Shown piece after piece: positions 1-13,772 of a stretch of DNA of 64,000 bases (position 1 is its first letter; every line of letters begins with the position of its first letter). Source of the DNA: Corydoras sp. C115 (taxonomy: Eukaryota; Chordata; Actinopteri; Siluriformes; Callichthyidae); the NCBI GenBank assembly GCA_019802505.1, contig JAFMOC010000031.1, forward strand, positions 476,001 to 540,000, in the 5' to 3' direction. Made by a program: the position numbers and the translations under genes. A model generated the notes under the pieces. The model was not told the DNA's origin and ran no database searches. It saw only the letters and a list, made by a program, of their open reading frames with translations.

Positions 1-754
1 GGTCCCGCCGCGCTCGCGCAACGGGAGCTGCACTCTCCACGGCGAGGCCGACCACCTGGCAGGCCAGTCCGTCCGTTCGACCGTCCGTCCGTCCGTCCGT
101 CCGTCCGTCTGTCTGTCCGCCCCCCCGGGCCGCGCGGCCCCTGAGGTGCGTAACTGCCGAGATGAAATGTCTGACTGGCCCCTTCAGAGCGGCCCAGCCA
201 CACGGCCCTCGAGGGCAGAACTGACCCCTTTAGAAAAGTCACATTCACCTTGCTCCATAGGGGGGCTGCGGGGGAGGGAGGGAGGGGAGGGAGGGGTGGG
301 GTGGGTTTGTTTCGCCAAGGGCGCTTTCGAGGCGGATGTGAGAGACTGAAATGTGGAGAGGCGAAAATTGAGAGCCGGATCGCTTGGTTGCCTTCACATC
401 AGTAGAACCATTGCTTTGCTCAAACCCCCCCCCCCCCAACACCACCATCACCCTACCCCCCCCCACCACCACCCTCCACCCTGTGACTTGCTGAAATTCT
501 GAGTGCAGCAGACCATTAAAAAGATTCGCACTAAAGATACCGCGCGTAATTTCCTGTTGTGCTTCTGGAGATTAAGCAGACTGGACGAGGTCAGTGGAGC
601 ACCAACGGGGCAGAAAGAACGCTTCGAAAACGCGGAACCATCAACCCACGAGTGTAAGGGGACATCCATCCTAACTTGGACGGCGGCTTTAAAACACAGA
701 CCATCACCACGTTCCACCGAACCTCTGAGAGTGGCACCTGATAACTACATTGAG
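1..754. other. taf4 last intron, no gene seen
   Basis: Contains a short (TCCG)n/(TCTG)n tract at about 76-117 and runs of G (about 260-305) and C (about 425-475). Six-frame translations show no conserved motif, and the expected final taf4 exon was not found here. Confidence 0.5.
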
Positions 755-1015
755 TGCCAGTCCAACGTTTGGACAACGTCTGCACCATGCTCTCAGTTCC
801 ACTTTCTGTAAAGATGGACGTTGTAGTTCCCCAATTCCCAACTGTAGTCCATCTGTTTGTGTTCTGTAGTACATACCGTGATCTCTGTTCTAATGCTCAG
901 GACCCCAACGGTACCACCACAGGGCAGGGGTTATTTGGTGGGTGCATTGTTCCTATCCCAGCAGTGTCTCTGAGGTGTTTATATGAAACCCCAGCAGCAC
1001 TGCAGTACTGTAAGT
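755..1015 (-). repeat. Palindromic repeat family P, half copy
   Basis: Shares blocks with the copies near 16000, 53600, 62100 and 63100: 'tagtccatctgt', 'accaccacagggcagg' and 'cctatcccagcagtgtctctg'. It lies in the last taf4 intron, ending about 20 bases from the 3' edge of the exon at 1038. Confidence 0.7.
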
Positions 1016-1037
1016 GTAATCTGGTGGATGGAGGTAC

Positions 1038-3502
1038 CTCTGTTCCAGATGCTCCAGGCGAGTCCAGTTTGCGTTTCTTCCGTGGGCCTATGGCGGCGAG
1101 GGCGGTGAGATTGGCGTCGCGCTGTCTCATCTGAGCCAGCTCCTGCTGCTGCATCTGAATGAAGCATTAAAGAGAAGACGGTGTGAACGACGGGACGGGG
1201 GCAGCATCGTGACGTCCACATGTTTCATTCCATCCCACTGTTCATATGTAAAACCTCACACAGCGTTAGAACAACGTGGCAGGAAAGTAAAAGATGCTGA
1301 GGACACCGAAGGACACCTCTGATTACGAAGCACCCTCTAATCAGCACTGATACATGTCCACGGTGCGAATGCGCCGGCGTCTTTCTTTACCAAAACAAAG
1401 CTCCATTAGATCGGAAGCGTCCGAATGAGAACAGCCTGAAAAGCACAGCCCCAGGTAAAGTCATCTGTCCCCTGCAGGCACCGACAGAGGCAGCCAAGCC
1501 AGGGGGGGGGGGCACGTACCCTCCATCACCACACACACGGTGTGCGGCACTGACACAAAAACACAGCTGACAGAAGGCTGTCCTCCGCACGAACATGAGG
1601 AACGATTACACCTGAAATGAAGAGCGGGGTAAATATGGTGAAGCGGCCAATTAAAAAAAATAAATAAATAAAAAATCTACTGACGCTCAGGGATGTGGAC
1701 CCCGGGGTCCTGTGACGTTGCAGTATTTTAAAAGCATGTTCTCCATCACAACACTGACAGAGAGTACCAATGGCATCATCCAATCAAAGATGTTCAAGAG
1801 CTCATTATATATATATATTAAGCGGCACGGTGGCTTAGTGGTCAGCACGTTCTCCTCTCAGCGCTAGGGATTCCCGGTTCGAATCCCCATCTGGGTGGAG
1901 TTTCCATGTTCTCCCCGTGTCCGTGTGGGTTTCCTCTGGGTTCTCCGGTTTCCTCCCACAGTCCAAAAACATGGATCAAGTCAATTGAGTTCTCCAAATT
2001 GCCCCCTATAGAGTGTGTATGTGTGAGTGAGTGTGTGCCCAGCGATAGATTGGCGCCCTGTCCTGGGCCCGAAACGTTCTCCCCTGGATGGGCATGGGGA
2101 ACCCCCCCGCAACCCTAATAGAGGATAAGGCGGAAGATAATGAATGAAATATATATATATATATATATATCATAAGGAGAGAGACTTATCAATATAGTTT
2201 ATACAGACTATAATATATATACACACTATATAGATATAATTCGAGTATATACTGTATATACACAAACAATTACATAGTTTTAAAAATGTATAGTTTTGTA
2301 TATGTATAGTTATATACCCTGCATCTAGACTGAGGAGTTTAAAAGCAACATCTTCAGGATTATGTTTATTAAATCGGACGCCCTCCACAATGCAATAGCA
2401 CGCTCGACCGCCTTAACGAGATCAGACGACCCATGAACAGTCTGATTAGCCAAGTTAAATGGACGGGACCTTAACGATCCTGTGAACCCGGGAACCCGTG
2501 AACCCGGCCGCCCGAGGACGCGGGATGAAGAGTCGGTGCACGAAGGCGGCGGCGGCGCGATTAATGCTATAAGCAGAAGGTTCTGGAAGCCAAAAAACTG
2601 TTTGGTGTCAGCGCCGATCTCCTCAGCGCCTGCAGCCACAGCGCCGCGGCCTCATGTTCACTCGCATCACGAGACGCGAAAGGGGAACCTAGTTATGCCA
2701 TCTGTAATCGAGACGTCTGCAGAGTGCACCCCCCCCCCCCCCCCCAACCCAACCCAACCCCCACCACCACCCCCCCCAACCCACCCCAACCCAACCTCTG
2801 TTAAATGATGTTAATCACAAAGCTTCATTTTGGCACGATGACCCGATTCATTATTCATTCATTCATTCATTCATTATCTTCCGCTTTATCCTCTATTAGG
2901 GTCGCGGTGGGGTTCCCCATGCCCATCCAGGGGAGAACATCTCAGGCACTGGGCAGATAGACCCAGGACAGGGCGCCAATCCATCGCTGGGCACACACTC
3001 ACTCACACAGACACACTCTATATGGGGCAATTTGGAGAACTCAATTGACTTGATCCATGTTTTTGGACTGTGGGAGGAAAGCGGAGAACCCGGAGGAAAC
3101 CCACGCAGACACGGGGAGAACATGGAAACTCCACCCAGATGGGGATTCGAAGCGGGAATCCCTAGTGCTGAGAGGAGAACGTGCTAAACCACTAAGCCAC
3201 CGTGCCGCCCCGATTGATTATAGGATCACTATAAAGAAACAACGTTTTAATGTTTATTGTGAGAATAAAGCATTTCGTTGGCGTGAGGGTCATGTGACAC
3301 GGCGAGATGGAGCCGAGGGCCGGCCAGTAAATAAACACATCTGCGGTAATTATAAATGAATTATAAATAAATTATTAATGAGTGCAAACGAAGCTGATGA
3401 TGGAAATGCATCTTCTCCAGCTCAACGCAGGGGAACTGGGACAGGACGCGTTTGGAACTGGGACAGGCTCAGTGTCTGTGTGATGACTACAATATTAATC
3501 TG

Positions 3503-3543
<41 letters not shown>

Positions 3544-3572
3544 ATGGTATTATTTACTGCTTGTGGCTGAAA

Positions 3573-3616
<44 letters not shown>

Positions 3617-4977
3617 ACGCCCGAGGTGCTTTTACCTTCATTACACGGACACTTTCATCATCCTCAGCATTATAACTAATAAAGGCTCGTTTGAATCACA
3701 GCCCCCAGCTCTAATCATCGGGGCATAAGAACAGTTCCTAATTTGTGCTTTTAATGGTCAAGCTGTGCAGAAGACTAAGAAATATCACGGCTGATTAGAG
3801 GAACACCACGTTCTTCACTCGTTACCTCGTGAAATAAAAAAAAATAAAAAAATTATAAAAACAACTTCTGTCCTGGACGGCACGGTGGCTTAGTGGTTAG
3901 CACGTTCGCCTCTCAGCACTAGGGATTCCCGGTTCGAATCCCCATCTGGGTGGAGTTTCCATGTTCTCCCCGTGTCCGCGTGGGTTTCCTCCGGGTTCTC
4001 CGGTTTCCTCCCACAGTCCAAAAACATGGATCAAGTCAATTGAATTCTCAAAATTGCCCCATATAGAGTGTGTCTGTGTGAGTGAGTGTGTGCCCAGCGA
4101 TGGATTGGCGCCCTGTCCTGGGTGTATCTGCCCAGCGCCCGAGACGTTCTCCCCTGGATGGGCATGGGGAACCCCCCCGCGACCCTAATAGAGGACAAAG
4201 CGGGAGATAATGAATGAATGAACTTCTGTCCTATTACACTGATACGGACACACAGGTATCAATGCTTATTAATGAGACACCGTATGGACAGAGTTAACTC
4301 TAACCCTACGATGGAAGGTCTCCAACATCGTGGGAACAGTTTGGGGAAGGGCCTTTAGCGTTCCATTACACACAGCAGAGCCGAGACCCTGTATGTGGGC
4401 TGTATCCTGAATCATGACAAGGTTCACAGATGTATTGCTTTCTACACTTTTAATACAGAAAACATCGTGTTCCAAACCCGAGTTAACCAAGAAGTTACCA
4501 ACGTGGGCCCCTGAGCCGGCCCCTGAGCCGGCCCCGAGGCAGACCCCTAACTCTGTATTGGTACAGGGTCAAAGGAAGAGCAGGTTCTGCCAACAAGGGT
4601 GGGGGATATGTGCTGGATCATATAATGATATTTGTATGGCCGTCACCATGGTAACAGGACCGGGGAGCCCGGACGAAGGGGGCACCGGGGAGCCGGGCCG
4701 GCCGACGGGGTTGGAGAATCGCATTATGATATCGTCATGCTGTCACTGTGGCAACACTTATTCCAAAAGCTCCAATCACGTGGAAGTAATTGATGTCACT
4801 AAACACAAGAGCATTTAAAATTTATAAAGCAAATTCGCTTTGTTTTTAAATACGTGTTGTTTTTGGTTTGTAGTAAAAATAAAATAAAAAATAAAAAAAA
4901 TCGATTTGCAGATCAGATCAAAAGAAATAAAACGAGCGAAGAACAAAGAAACGGGAGAAATGCGGAGAGAGAGAGAG

Positions 4978-5028
<51 letters not shown>

Positions 5029-8000
5029 CAGAGGCTCGGACAGAGAGAGAAATGCTTGTAATCTCTAATCATTTCTGAAAGGTCAGTGGAGGGAGAGAGC
5101 GATGCCTCCAGCGCTGCTCTCCTCCCTTATTGATCCTTATCTGCCGTCCAGCTCTGCACACGGCCCCAACCCCAGAGTGAGCGCTTCATAAACGCGCGGC
5201 GGCGCCGTCAGCGCGGCGGCGCTTCAATTAAGCATCTCGCTCGAGTCAAGGACACCCGAAACGAAAGGCTACGCGTCCGAAGCCGCCGAGCCCCGACTGC
5301 CGGTCAAACGCCTCTGCCGTCTGTTCGCAGACGTTCAGGCCGACGAGAGAGACGCCCCGCAGCCGCCGCAGCCGCCGCAGCTCCATTTACACTCCGAAAC
5401 GTCCGGCTCGGTGCTGATGCTGCGGCGGCGACGAGGACGGACGGACGGACGGGGGCCATAGGGGGCTCGGCAGTGCGGATGTGGGGCTCGGTTGACGGTG
5501 TCAGGGACCTGGGGCTCGGCCGTCGGAGGCGATGGAGAACAGGACAGATGTTCTGCACCGGGGGTGTGTGTGGGGGGTGGGGGGTGTGATAAGGTTTCAG
5601 TAGTGAAGTCCTTATAGTCTCATTACTCCAGAGAACCACGTTCCCGATGCGAGTGGAAATAAAACCCCACAAGTGATGAAGCGGAAACACAAACGAGGCT
5701 TGGAGAAGAACGGTTCTTCTCTCTTCATCACGTCACGGCGGCGCCTCGGGGACGAGGGGAGGAAAAAAAAAAAAAAAAAAAAAAAACTGAGGAGGGAACG
5801 TCGCGCTGGCTGAATGGAGCACGGCCTCGGTTCGGGGGAAACGGGGGATGCGCTTATCGTGCACGGAACCCGGAGAACCCCCCCTCAGACATAATCTGAT
5901 ACCAAACATTGAAAACTAAACAAATTATAAAAGAACGATTTAAGGTTCCGTCTCTGGCAGCGGAACAGACTCACCTCTTTAGCTTTCTGCTTCAGTCGAG
6001 CCTGTTCCGGATCCTCCTGCCTGGAACGACTCTGCAGGTTACAACAAAACACACAACAAATTAACAAATTAGGGGTTAATTACCTCGGTCAACACATGTG
6101 ACCACTTGTCTCCCTCCATAACCCCCAGTCTTTTACCCCCCCCCCCCCCCAAATAACCCAATCAGGACACATTAACTGAGAAACAATTCTAAGAATCATT
6201 TCCGACTAAAGCGGCGGCACGGTGGCTTAGTGGTTTAGCATGTTCTCCTCCCAGCACTAGGGATTCCCGGTTCGAAACCCTATCTGGGTGGAGTTTCCAT
6301 GTTCTCCCCGTGTCCGTGTGGGTTTCCTCCGGGTTCTCCGGTTTCCTCCCACAGTCCAAAAACATGGATCAAGGTCAATTGAGTTCTCCAAATTGCCCCA
6401 TATAGAGAGTGTGTGTGTGAGTGAGTGTGTGCCCAGTGATAGATTGGCGTCCTGTCCTGGGTGTATCTGCCCAGCGCCCGAAACGTTCTCCCCTGGATGG
6501 GCATGGGGAACCCGCCCCCCCCCCCCCTTTGACCCTAATAGAGGATAAAGCGGAAGATAATGAATGAATTAATTAATTTCTGACTAAAGCCGTTTTTTTT
6601 TGTAGAAGCAATTGTGGGCGCGGTAGCTCTGTGGTCAGGGCATTGGGTTATCAATCTGAAGGTTGGGGGTTCAAATCCCAGGTCCACTGAAGTTACCAGT
6701 GTGGGTCCTTCAGCGAGGCCCTTAACCCTCATTGCTGCAGGGATGTTGTGATTAACCCTGTGCTCGCCTCGTAAGTCGCTTTGCATAAAAGCGTCCAATA
6801 AATGACCAAATATAATATAATGTAATGTAAATGTGTTAGTGATGTGTATACCCTCATTGGGTTGTGTACACGTTTGTGTTCTGAAGCTGAACTCACCTTC
6901 GCCACCTTCAGCAGAATCTCCCTCTCCTCGTCGTCCTTGCGCTGCTTCTCCATTCTCTCCAGCTGCTCGAAGAACTTCAACTGTGTTCTCACATCTGACG
7001 CCTGCTCATGTTGCTCCTCGTCCTGCAGCACAGACACCCACTGTGATCACAGCTTCCAAAACACAAGCACACACACACACACACACACACTCGACTGACC
7101 TTGCAGGCCTCTGCACGGTGTCGTGCGAGAGCAGAGACGCTCTCCAGCATGGAGCGGAGCCTTCCCTCGGTGGCGTGCGATACCAGACTCACCACGTCCC
7201 CCGTCACCTCGCTGACCCCGAACGACCGCGCTGGTTAATCGATAAAACAACAATAAACGCAGATCAGCATCGTTACATCAATAACAATAACACAGCATCA
7301 TCACATTAATATCAGCAGTGTGTGTGTGTGTGTGTGTGTGTGAGAACATTCATTCATTATCTCCCGCTTAATCCTCTATTAGGGTCGCGGTGGGGTTCCC
7401 CATGCCCATCCAGAGGAGAACGTCTCGGGCGCTGGGCAGATACACCCAGGACAGGGCGCCAATCTATCGCTGGGCACACACTCACCCACACAGACACACT
7501 CTATATGGGGCAATTTTGAGAACTCAATTGACTTGATCCATGATTTTGGACTGTGGGAGGAAACCCACGTGGACACGGGGTGAACATGGAAACTCCACCC
7601 AGATGGGGATTCGAACCGGGAATCCCTAGCGCTGAGAGGAGAACATGCTAAACCACTAAGCCGCCGTGCCGCCCCCCTGTCACCATGTTATTGTCCAATA
7701 TTTGGGAGTCGAATTCATTAAATTAACAGAACTGCAATAAAACAGGTGCCAATCCATCGCTGGGCACACACTCACACACTCTATATGGGGCAATTTGGAG
7801 AACTCAATTGACTTGAGCCATGTTTTTGGACTGTGGGAGGAAACCGGAGAACCCGGAGGAAACCCACGCGGACACGGGGAGAACGTGGAAACTCCACCCA
7901 GATGGGGATTCGAACCGGGAATCCCTAGAGAGGCGAACGTGCTGAACCACTAAGCCACCGTGCCGCCTGTGTGTGAACAGACACTTATTTATAGGTGTGT

Positions 8001-9940
8001 AATAGGTATTTGTCGTACATCTAAAGTATGGTTTGCAGAATATTTTGCTTTCAGGCAACAATAAATCAGAGCCGTGAGTAATGTGATTTCCTCATCTGAT
8101 CTATAGGCTGCGTTAACGTCGCTCAGCAGCCGTTCGATGCAGTACAACAGTAAAGACACTGAAACGTCTCATTTAATACAACAATTATGTGCCAACTTAA
8201 ATAATAACAATATATTGCTGATGAAATATATACCGTATAATAAAGTCTCTCTCCCACACACTGGTTCGTAGAGACTTCATCACAAATACCACCTTAATAG
8301 CTCTGCAATTTCCGCCGGGGATTAATAAAGTATTCTGATCAACCTCAAATTCCACCTTAAACACAAACACTACCTCAACCCCTGATACCCTTTTAACCAC
8401 CAATACCACCTTAACCATAAATTTTCACCACGATTTCAATGACGATTTCCCTAAAAAAGTAAAAGCAGGTACAGTGACAGCGTGTCATTTGCATGTTCTC
8501 CTCATGTCTACATGGATTTTGTACCAGTGTGTCCCTAGCGAGATCATTCATTCATTCATTATCTCCCGCTTTATCCTCTATTAGGGTCGCGGTGGGGTTC
8601 CCCATGCCCATCCAGGGGAGAACGTCTCGGGCGCTGGGCAGATAGACCTAGGACAGGGCGCCAATCCTTCGCTGGGCACACACTCACTCACACAGACACT
8701 CTCTTTTTTGAGAGATTCAATTTACTTGATCCATGTTTTTGGACTGTGTGAGGAAACCGGAGAACCCGGAGGAAACCCACGCGGACACGGGGAGAACATG
8801 GAAACTCCACCCAGATGGGGATTCGAACCGGGAATCCCTAGCGCTGAGAGGAGAACGTGCTAAACCACTAAGCCACCGTGCCGCCAGCGAGATCATTGGT
8901 GCTCACTAATGCTCATCGTGTCGCTGCCCCTTAATCCAGGGTTCCGAAAACCCCTCTGTCCAGCTCGTACACACGGTCCATCGTGTTGCGTGTCCGTAGT
9001 GCGTCCCCACCCACCGTGTCCGTGTGCGACGAGCATTTGGAGGCGACCTTGTCCACCGGACGGCCGTGAGCACTCTCTTGGTCCGGCACGTGCGACACAC
9101 TGACGGAGAGGCATCAGAGCACGGTCCATAAAGAATTTATACAGCGCCCGAGGAAGCTGGAGCCTCGCGTCGAGAGAACTCGTTAAGACTCGGGCACCGC
9201 TCGAATATGTGAGGTGCACTGAGAGTGTACACGGGGTGAGGAGCGAACATGCGGAGAGGGAATTTAAGGACAGTTATGGAGGAAGTTTCCTCCATAAAAA
9301 AAAAATTAATAAAATAAAGATTTCCTGACATGTAACGGACAATATTACTATAGGGGAGAACATACCAACTCCAAAGAGAACCCAATCACACATATTAAAC
9401 ACAGACACACATACACACACAAACTATATGTCTACATTACACACATATAGACACATTACATTCACAACAGTGACACCTACAGGTCAAAAATCACACTGAC
9501 GCCTATGGCCGAATTAAAGGGACATTTGTGCTTGAGGGTCCAGCATCACTTTGTGCTTTACAATATTATGAGGGACAATTTCACAGGACGAAGCGGTCAG
9601 GCACTGAGACCAGGATGGATTAAAGGTGAGAGTAGAAGTCATAAATAGACCCTGATGCTGAGACCCTCCTCTCTCAGAACTTTACAGACCCCTGCCTGAT
9701 GTTTGGTTGCGTACCGGTCTCCAGGATGCGCTTGTGCAGCAGATTCGCCGGCAGGAACGACTCGTCTTTGCAGGAGCGGATCTGCGTCCCCACCAGCTCG
9801 GAGCCCGTGGCCAAAATACGTGCGTTCTCCTCGTTGAGGTTCACGCCCGCCATGGACGCCACATCGTTGATGTCGTCGTCGTCCCTGCAACACGTACGAA
9901 CGCAAGTTTAGACCTTCAGCTGGCGGAAAAGTGTAAAATC

Positions 9941-9989
<49 letters not shown>

Positions 9990-12900
9990 ATTTTATTTGA
10001 AAAGCGCCTTTCAGAACACCCAAGGACGCTGTACAAATCATACATATTGAAAAACATTTACATTTAAAAATAATCATGTGCAAAAGAAAGTAGAATGAAA
10101 TAAATTACAAAGATAAAATTATATAAATAATAATTAATTAACAGTTCAACAAAGCTGATTTTAAAGCTCGGAAATGATTAATTAACGTCATGATCGTCTC
10201 ACAGACTCTGGGAGTTTAATTGGACGTTTTGCGGGGCGGTGCTGCACCCTAGTGGCCGACACACGGCATGCAGATTAATTATATACAGTATTTCATCCTT
10301 TCATTCATTATCTCCCGCTTTATCCTCTATTAGGGTCGCGGTGGGGTTCCCCATGCCCATCCAGGGGAGAATGTCTCGAGCGCTGGGCAGATAGACCCAG
10401 GACAGGGCGCCAATCCATCGCTGGGTACACACTCACACACGCATACACACTCTATATGGGGCAATTTGGAGAACTCAATTAACTTGATCCATGTTTTTGG
10501 ACTGTGGGAGGAAACCGGAGAACCCGGAGGAAACCCACGCGGACACGGGGAGAACATGGAAACTCCACCCAGATGGGGATTCGAACCGGGAATCCCTAGC
10601 GCTGAGAGGAGAACATGCTAAACCACTAAGCCACCGTGCCGCCCATATACAGTATTTCAAATGTGATTATTTAAAAGCGTGCAGACACTTCTGACTCGGC
10701 ACCATGTCTTTAATCAGAGCTGCATACAGATGGAATATCAGAACAATGACTCCTAATATGAATTAATGCGCTTTAAAGACTAATAATAATAATCAGCATC
10801 TGAATTAGAGAAAGACATCAGACATCTGCGGCTTCGTTGCTTATCATCGTTTGAATATAAATCACGCTACATTAAGAAAAGTATAAGAACAAACCCATTA
10901 TTCATCGTATTTCGGCATTTCATTCAGTTCCAGCATCACAGCAGGCACACAGCGATGCATTTTAAATAACTTTATGCCACTAACAGTTTGGGGAAGTAGT
11001 CCTGCCCTACATCATCGAGGTCAGGACCTGCCCATCACTTGCTATTAAAGCAGTGCTTCTCAAATAGTGGGGCATGCCCCCCTGGGGGGGGCGCAGTGCG
11101 GTGCCTGGGGGGGGGGCGCATAACAAGAAATCACAGAGCAAGTAATATTAAGGGCGGCACGGTGGCTTAGTGGTTAGCACGTTCGCCTCTCAGCGCTAGG
11201 GATTCCCGGTTCGAATCCCCATCTGGGTGGAGTTTCCATGTTCTCCCCGTGTCTGCGTGGGTTTCCTCCGGGTTCTCCGGTTTCCTCCCACAGTCCAAAA
11301 ACATGGATCAAGTTAATTGAGTTCTCCAAATTGCCCCATATAGAGTGTGTATGCGTGTGTGAGTGTGTACCCAGCGATGGATTGGCGCCCTGTCCTGGGT
11401 CTATCTGCCCAGCGCCCGAGATGTTCTCCCCTGGATGGGCATGGGGAACCCCACCGCGACCCTAATAGAGGATAAAGCGGGAGATAATGAATGAATGAAA
11501 AAGTAATATTAAGTGCATTGAACAAACCCTCAAGAGACAACACGGAAAAATATTTAACAGAGATGAGGGGAGAAAGGTGGAGAGAGACGAAGATAATGAG
11601 AGCAACAAAAGTCAACCGAAAGTTAAAACGAGGAAAATGTATGTAGCGCTTGGTTTCACTGTAACTGAGATGGAGACGAAGAAAGACCGGTGTGTCTTCT
11701 GTGTCTAAATGTTGGCAGCGTACAGCGTGAAGCCAAATAAATGAAGGCGTCACTTAAAGACATTACACCTCAATCACGCTGATAACGCTTAAGTTTTTAA
11801 TTGAAAACGTGACGCGTACAGCCAGCAATCATAACGCTTTATGAAAACTACTGCAGAAAAGCTGTGCTGCAGAACGGGCACGTTGTAGACATTTGTTCTG
11901 ATTTCCTTATTTTGATAAAAAAAAAAAAAAAAACAGCACAAATTGTTGTATTCATTTTAGTTTTGTAGGTTAAAGTGTTAATAATAAATTGAGCTCCTGA
12001 ATGAATGTTGCTGATGAATTTGAATTTATTATTATTTATTGATTTTATTTCATTTTTTTTTTTTCAGTATCAAATGCCGGTCGGTTCAAAAATATTTCTA
12101 GTTTAAATAAGGATTTCATTCGTTTCTGTTACAAACAAAAAAACAAAGTTAATAAAATGATTCTTTGTTCTAAGTTGATCTATATTAATCTCTTTTTTGT
12201 TTTATTTATTGTTAATAAGGAGACATTGTTATAAAAGAGATGTACTTATAACAAATTTATAGACAAATCATACTACAGTGGGCGTGTAAAAATACTTTTT
12301 CATCCCATTTTGTCATGGGGGGGGGGGGGGGTGAGTGTGCGTGTGTGTGTGGGGGGGGGGGGGGCGCAAAAAGTTTTCTTCCTAGGGGGGGCTTAATGGA
12401 AAACAATTGAGAATCACTGTATTAAAGGCAAACTGGTTTCTAAATATATGCACTCCGCCTCAAAAGGTAACTTTATTATTAATATATTAATAAACTTCCA
12501 GCTCGTTCCATGAGGGGGCGCCACAGTGGATCATTATTCTCTATCTGAACAAGTCTTGTCGGTCAGAACCCTCCCGTCTCCTCTGTACAGGTCCAAACCA
12601 CCTCCATCTGCCCCGAACTTTGTCTCCAAAATGTCCTACCTGATTTCTGATTCAGAAAATTTAACTTCTTAATTTTTGCAGCATGAGTAGATGCTCCTAC
12701 CTGAACGTTCCACCTCCTGGGTCATTCAGCTTCTGTTTCTGATTGGCCGATACCTGCATGGCCACGCTCACGGGCCCTCTCACTGGTACTGCTGGACCCC
12801 TCAGCACAGCACCTGCGGAACATCGACCGACAAACTGCATTATAATAATTCCAGAAGACGACGCCTGGATGTGCAAGCAGACAATGGCGCGCCTTGTTCC

Positions 12901-13694
12901 ACACAGGACGAGGACATCGTGAGACGCTCGGGTCACGTACCTTGAGGGCGCAGGGTCTGGGTGATTACCATGGGCATCCGAACTGGACCGGTCTGTACTC
13001 CCGTCCTCTTAACGGCCTTTGGGAGATGAACATGAACACCTCGGTCAGTAAACACGGACATGGACTTGGAATCTCTAATGAGAAGTTAGAGAACACTGAT
13101 GGGTCACCGTGGCAGAGTGGTCCAGGGTGGTGGCGGGCCGCACAGCGGGCACCGAGGTGACGTGGGAGCGGGGAGGTGGAGCCTTAATGGCGTTCACAGT
13201 GAGCGGGCTGGAGGGCACAGCGGGTTGGCTGAGCTGGGTCAGAGACTGCTGGGAGTTTAACAGGGTCATGCGCAGAGCGGGGAGGCTTTTCTGTCCAATG
13301 GAGAGAAAAAAAAAAAAAAAAGTTTTATATACTGAATACAGATATACAGAGGGAGGAAGTTTAAAACGCAATATAAATGTGCACGGAGTTAGATACCTTC
13401 AAAAATGGGATGAGGTAGGGCTGAGGCGATGACTTGAGCTCCGTCTGCAGGCGATTCGTAAATTCCTCCGGCTCGATTTTGGCATCCTTCATGCAGAATA
13501 CAATCATTAAAGCTTAGAACATAGTACTCAACCGGGTAGAACTTGGTTTCTGGAGCTTTGGCGACATCTAGAGGTCAGTGCTGGCAGTGCATGAAACCAG
13601 TGCGATTCAGACTGGGCTCACAATCCAAATCTCACTTTCTGTTCTGAAAGGTTCTCATTTAAGCAGATGAATTGGGTCTGTCCTGACTCAGACA

Positions 13695-13772
<78 letters not shown>

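Noticed and set aside
1837..1890. A tRNA gene at the SINE head
   Set aside because: Box A and box B are present, but the cloverleaf stems are not complete and the sequence continues into the conserved SINE body. The same holds for every family A and B copy.
3961..4188. A recurrent 75-residue open frame starting MFSPCPRGFPPGSPVSSHSP, seen in a dozen places on both strands
   Set aside because: It is always the body of a family A SINE, with open frames on several strands and no gene context. It is not a protein family, although naive gene calling would report one.
5304..5690. A 128-codon minus-strand frame in the GC-rich taf4 intron
   Set aside because: Ala/Pro/Arg-rich low complexity, with no domain and no splice signals in phase with taf4.
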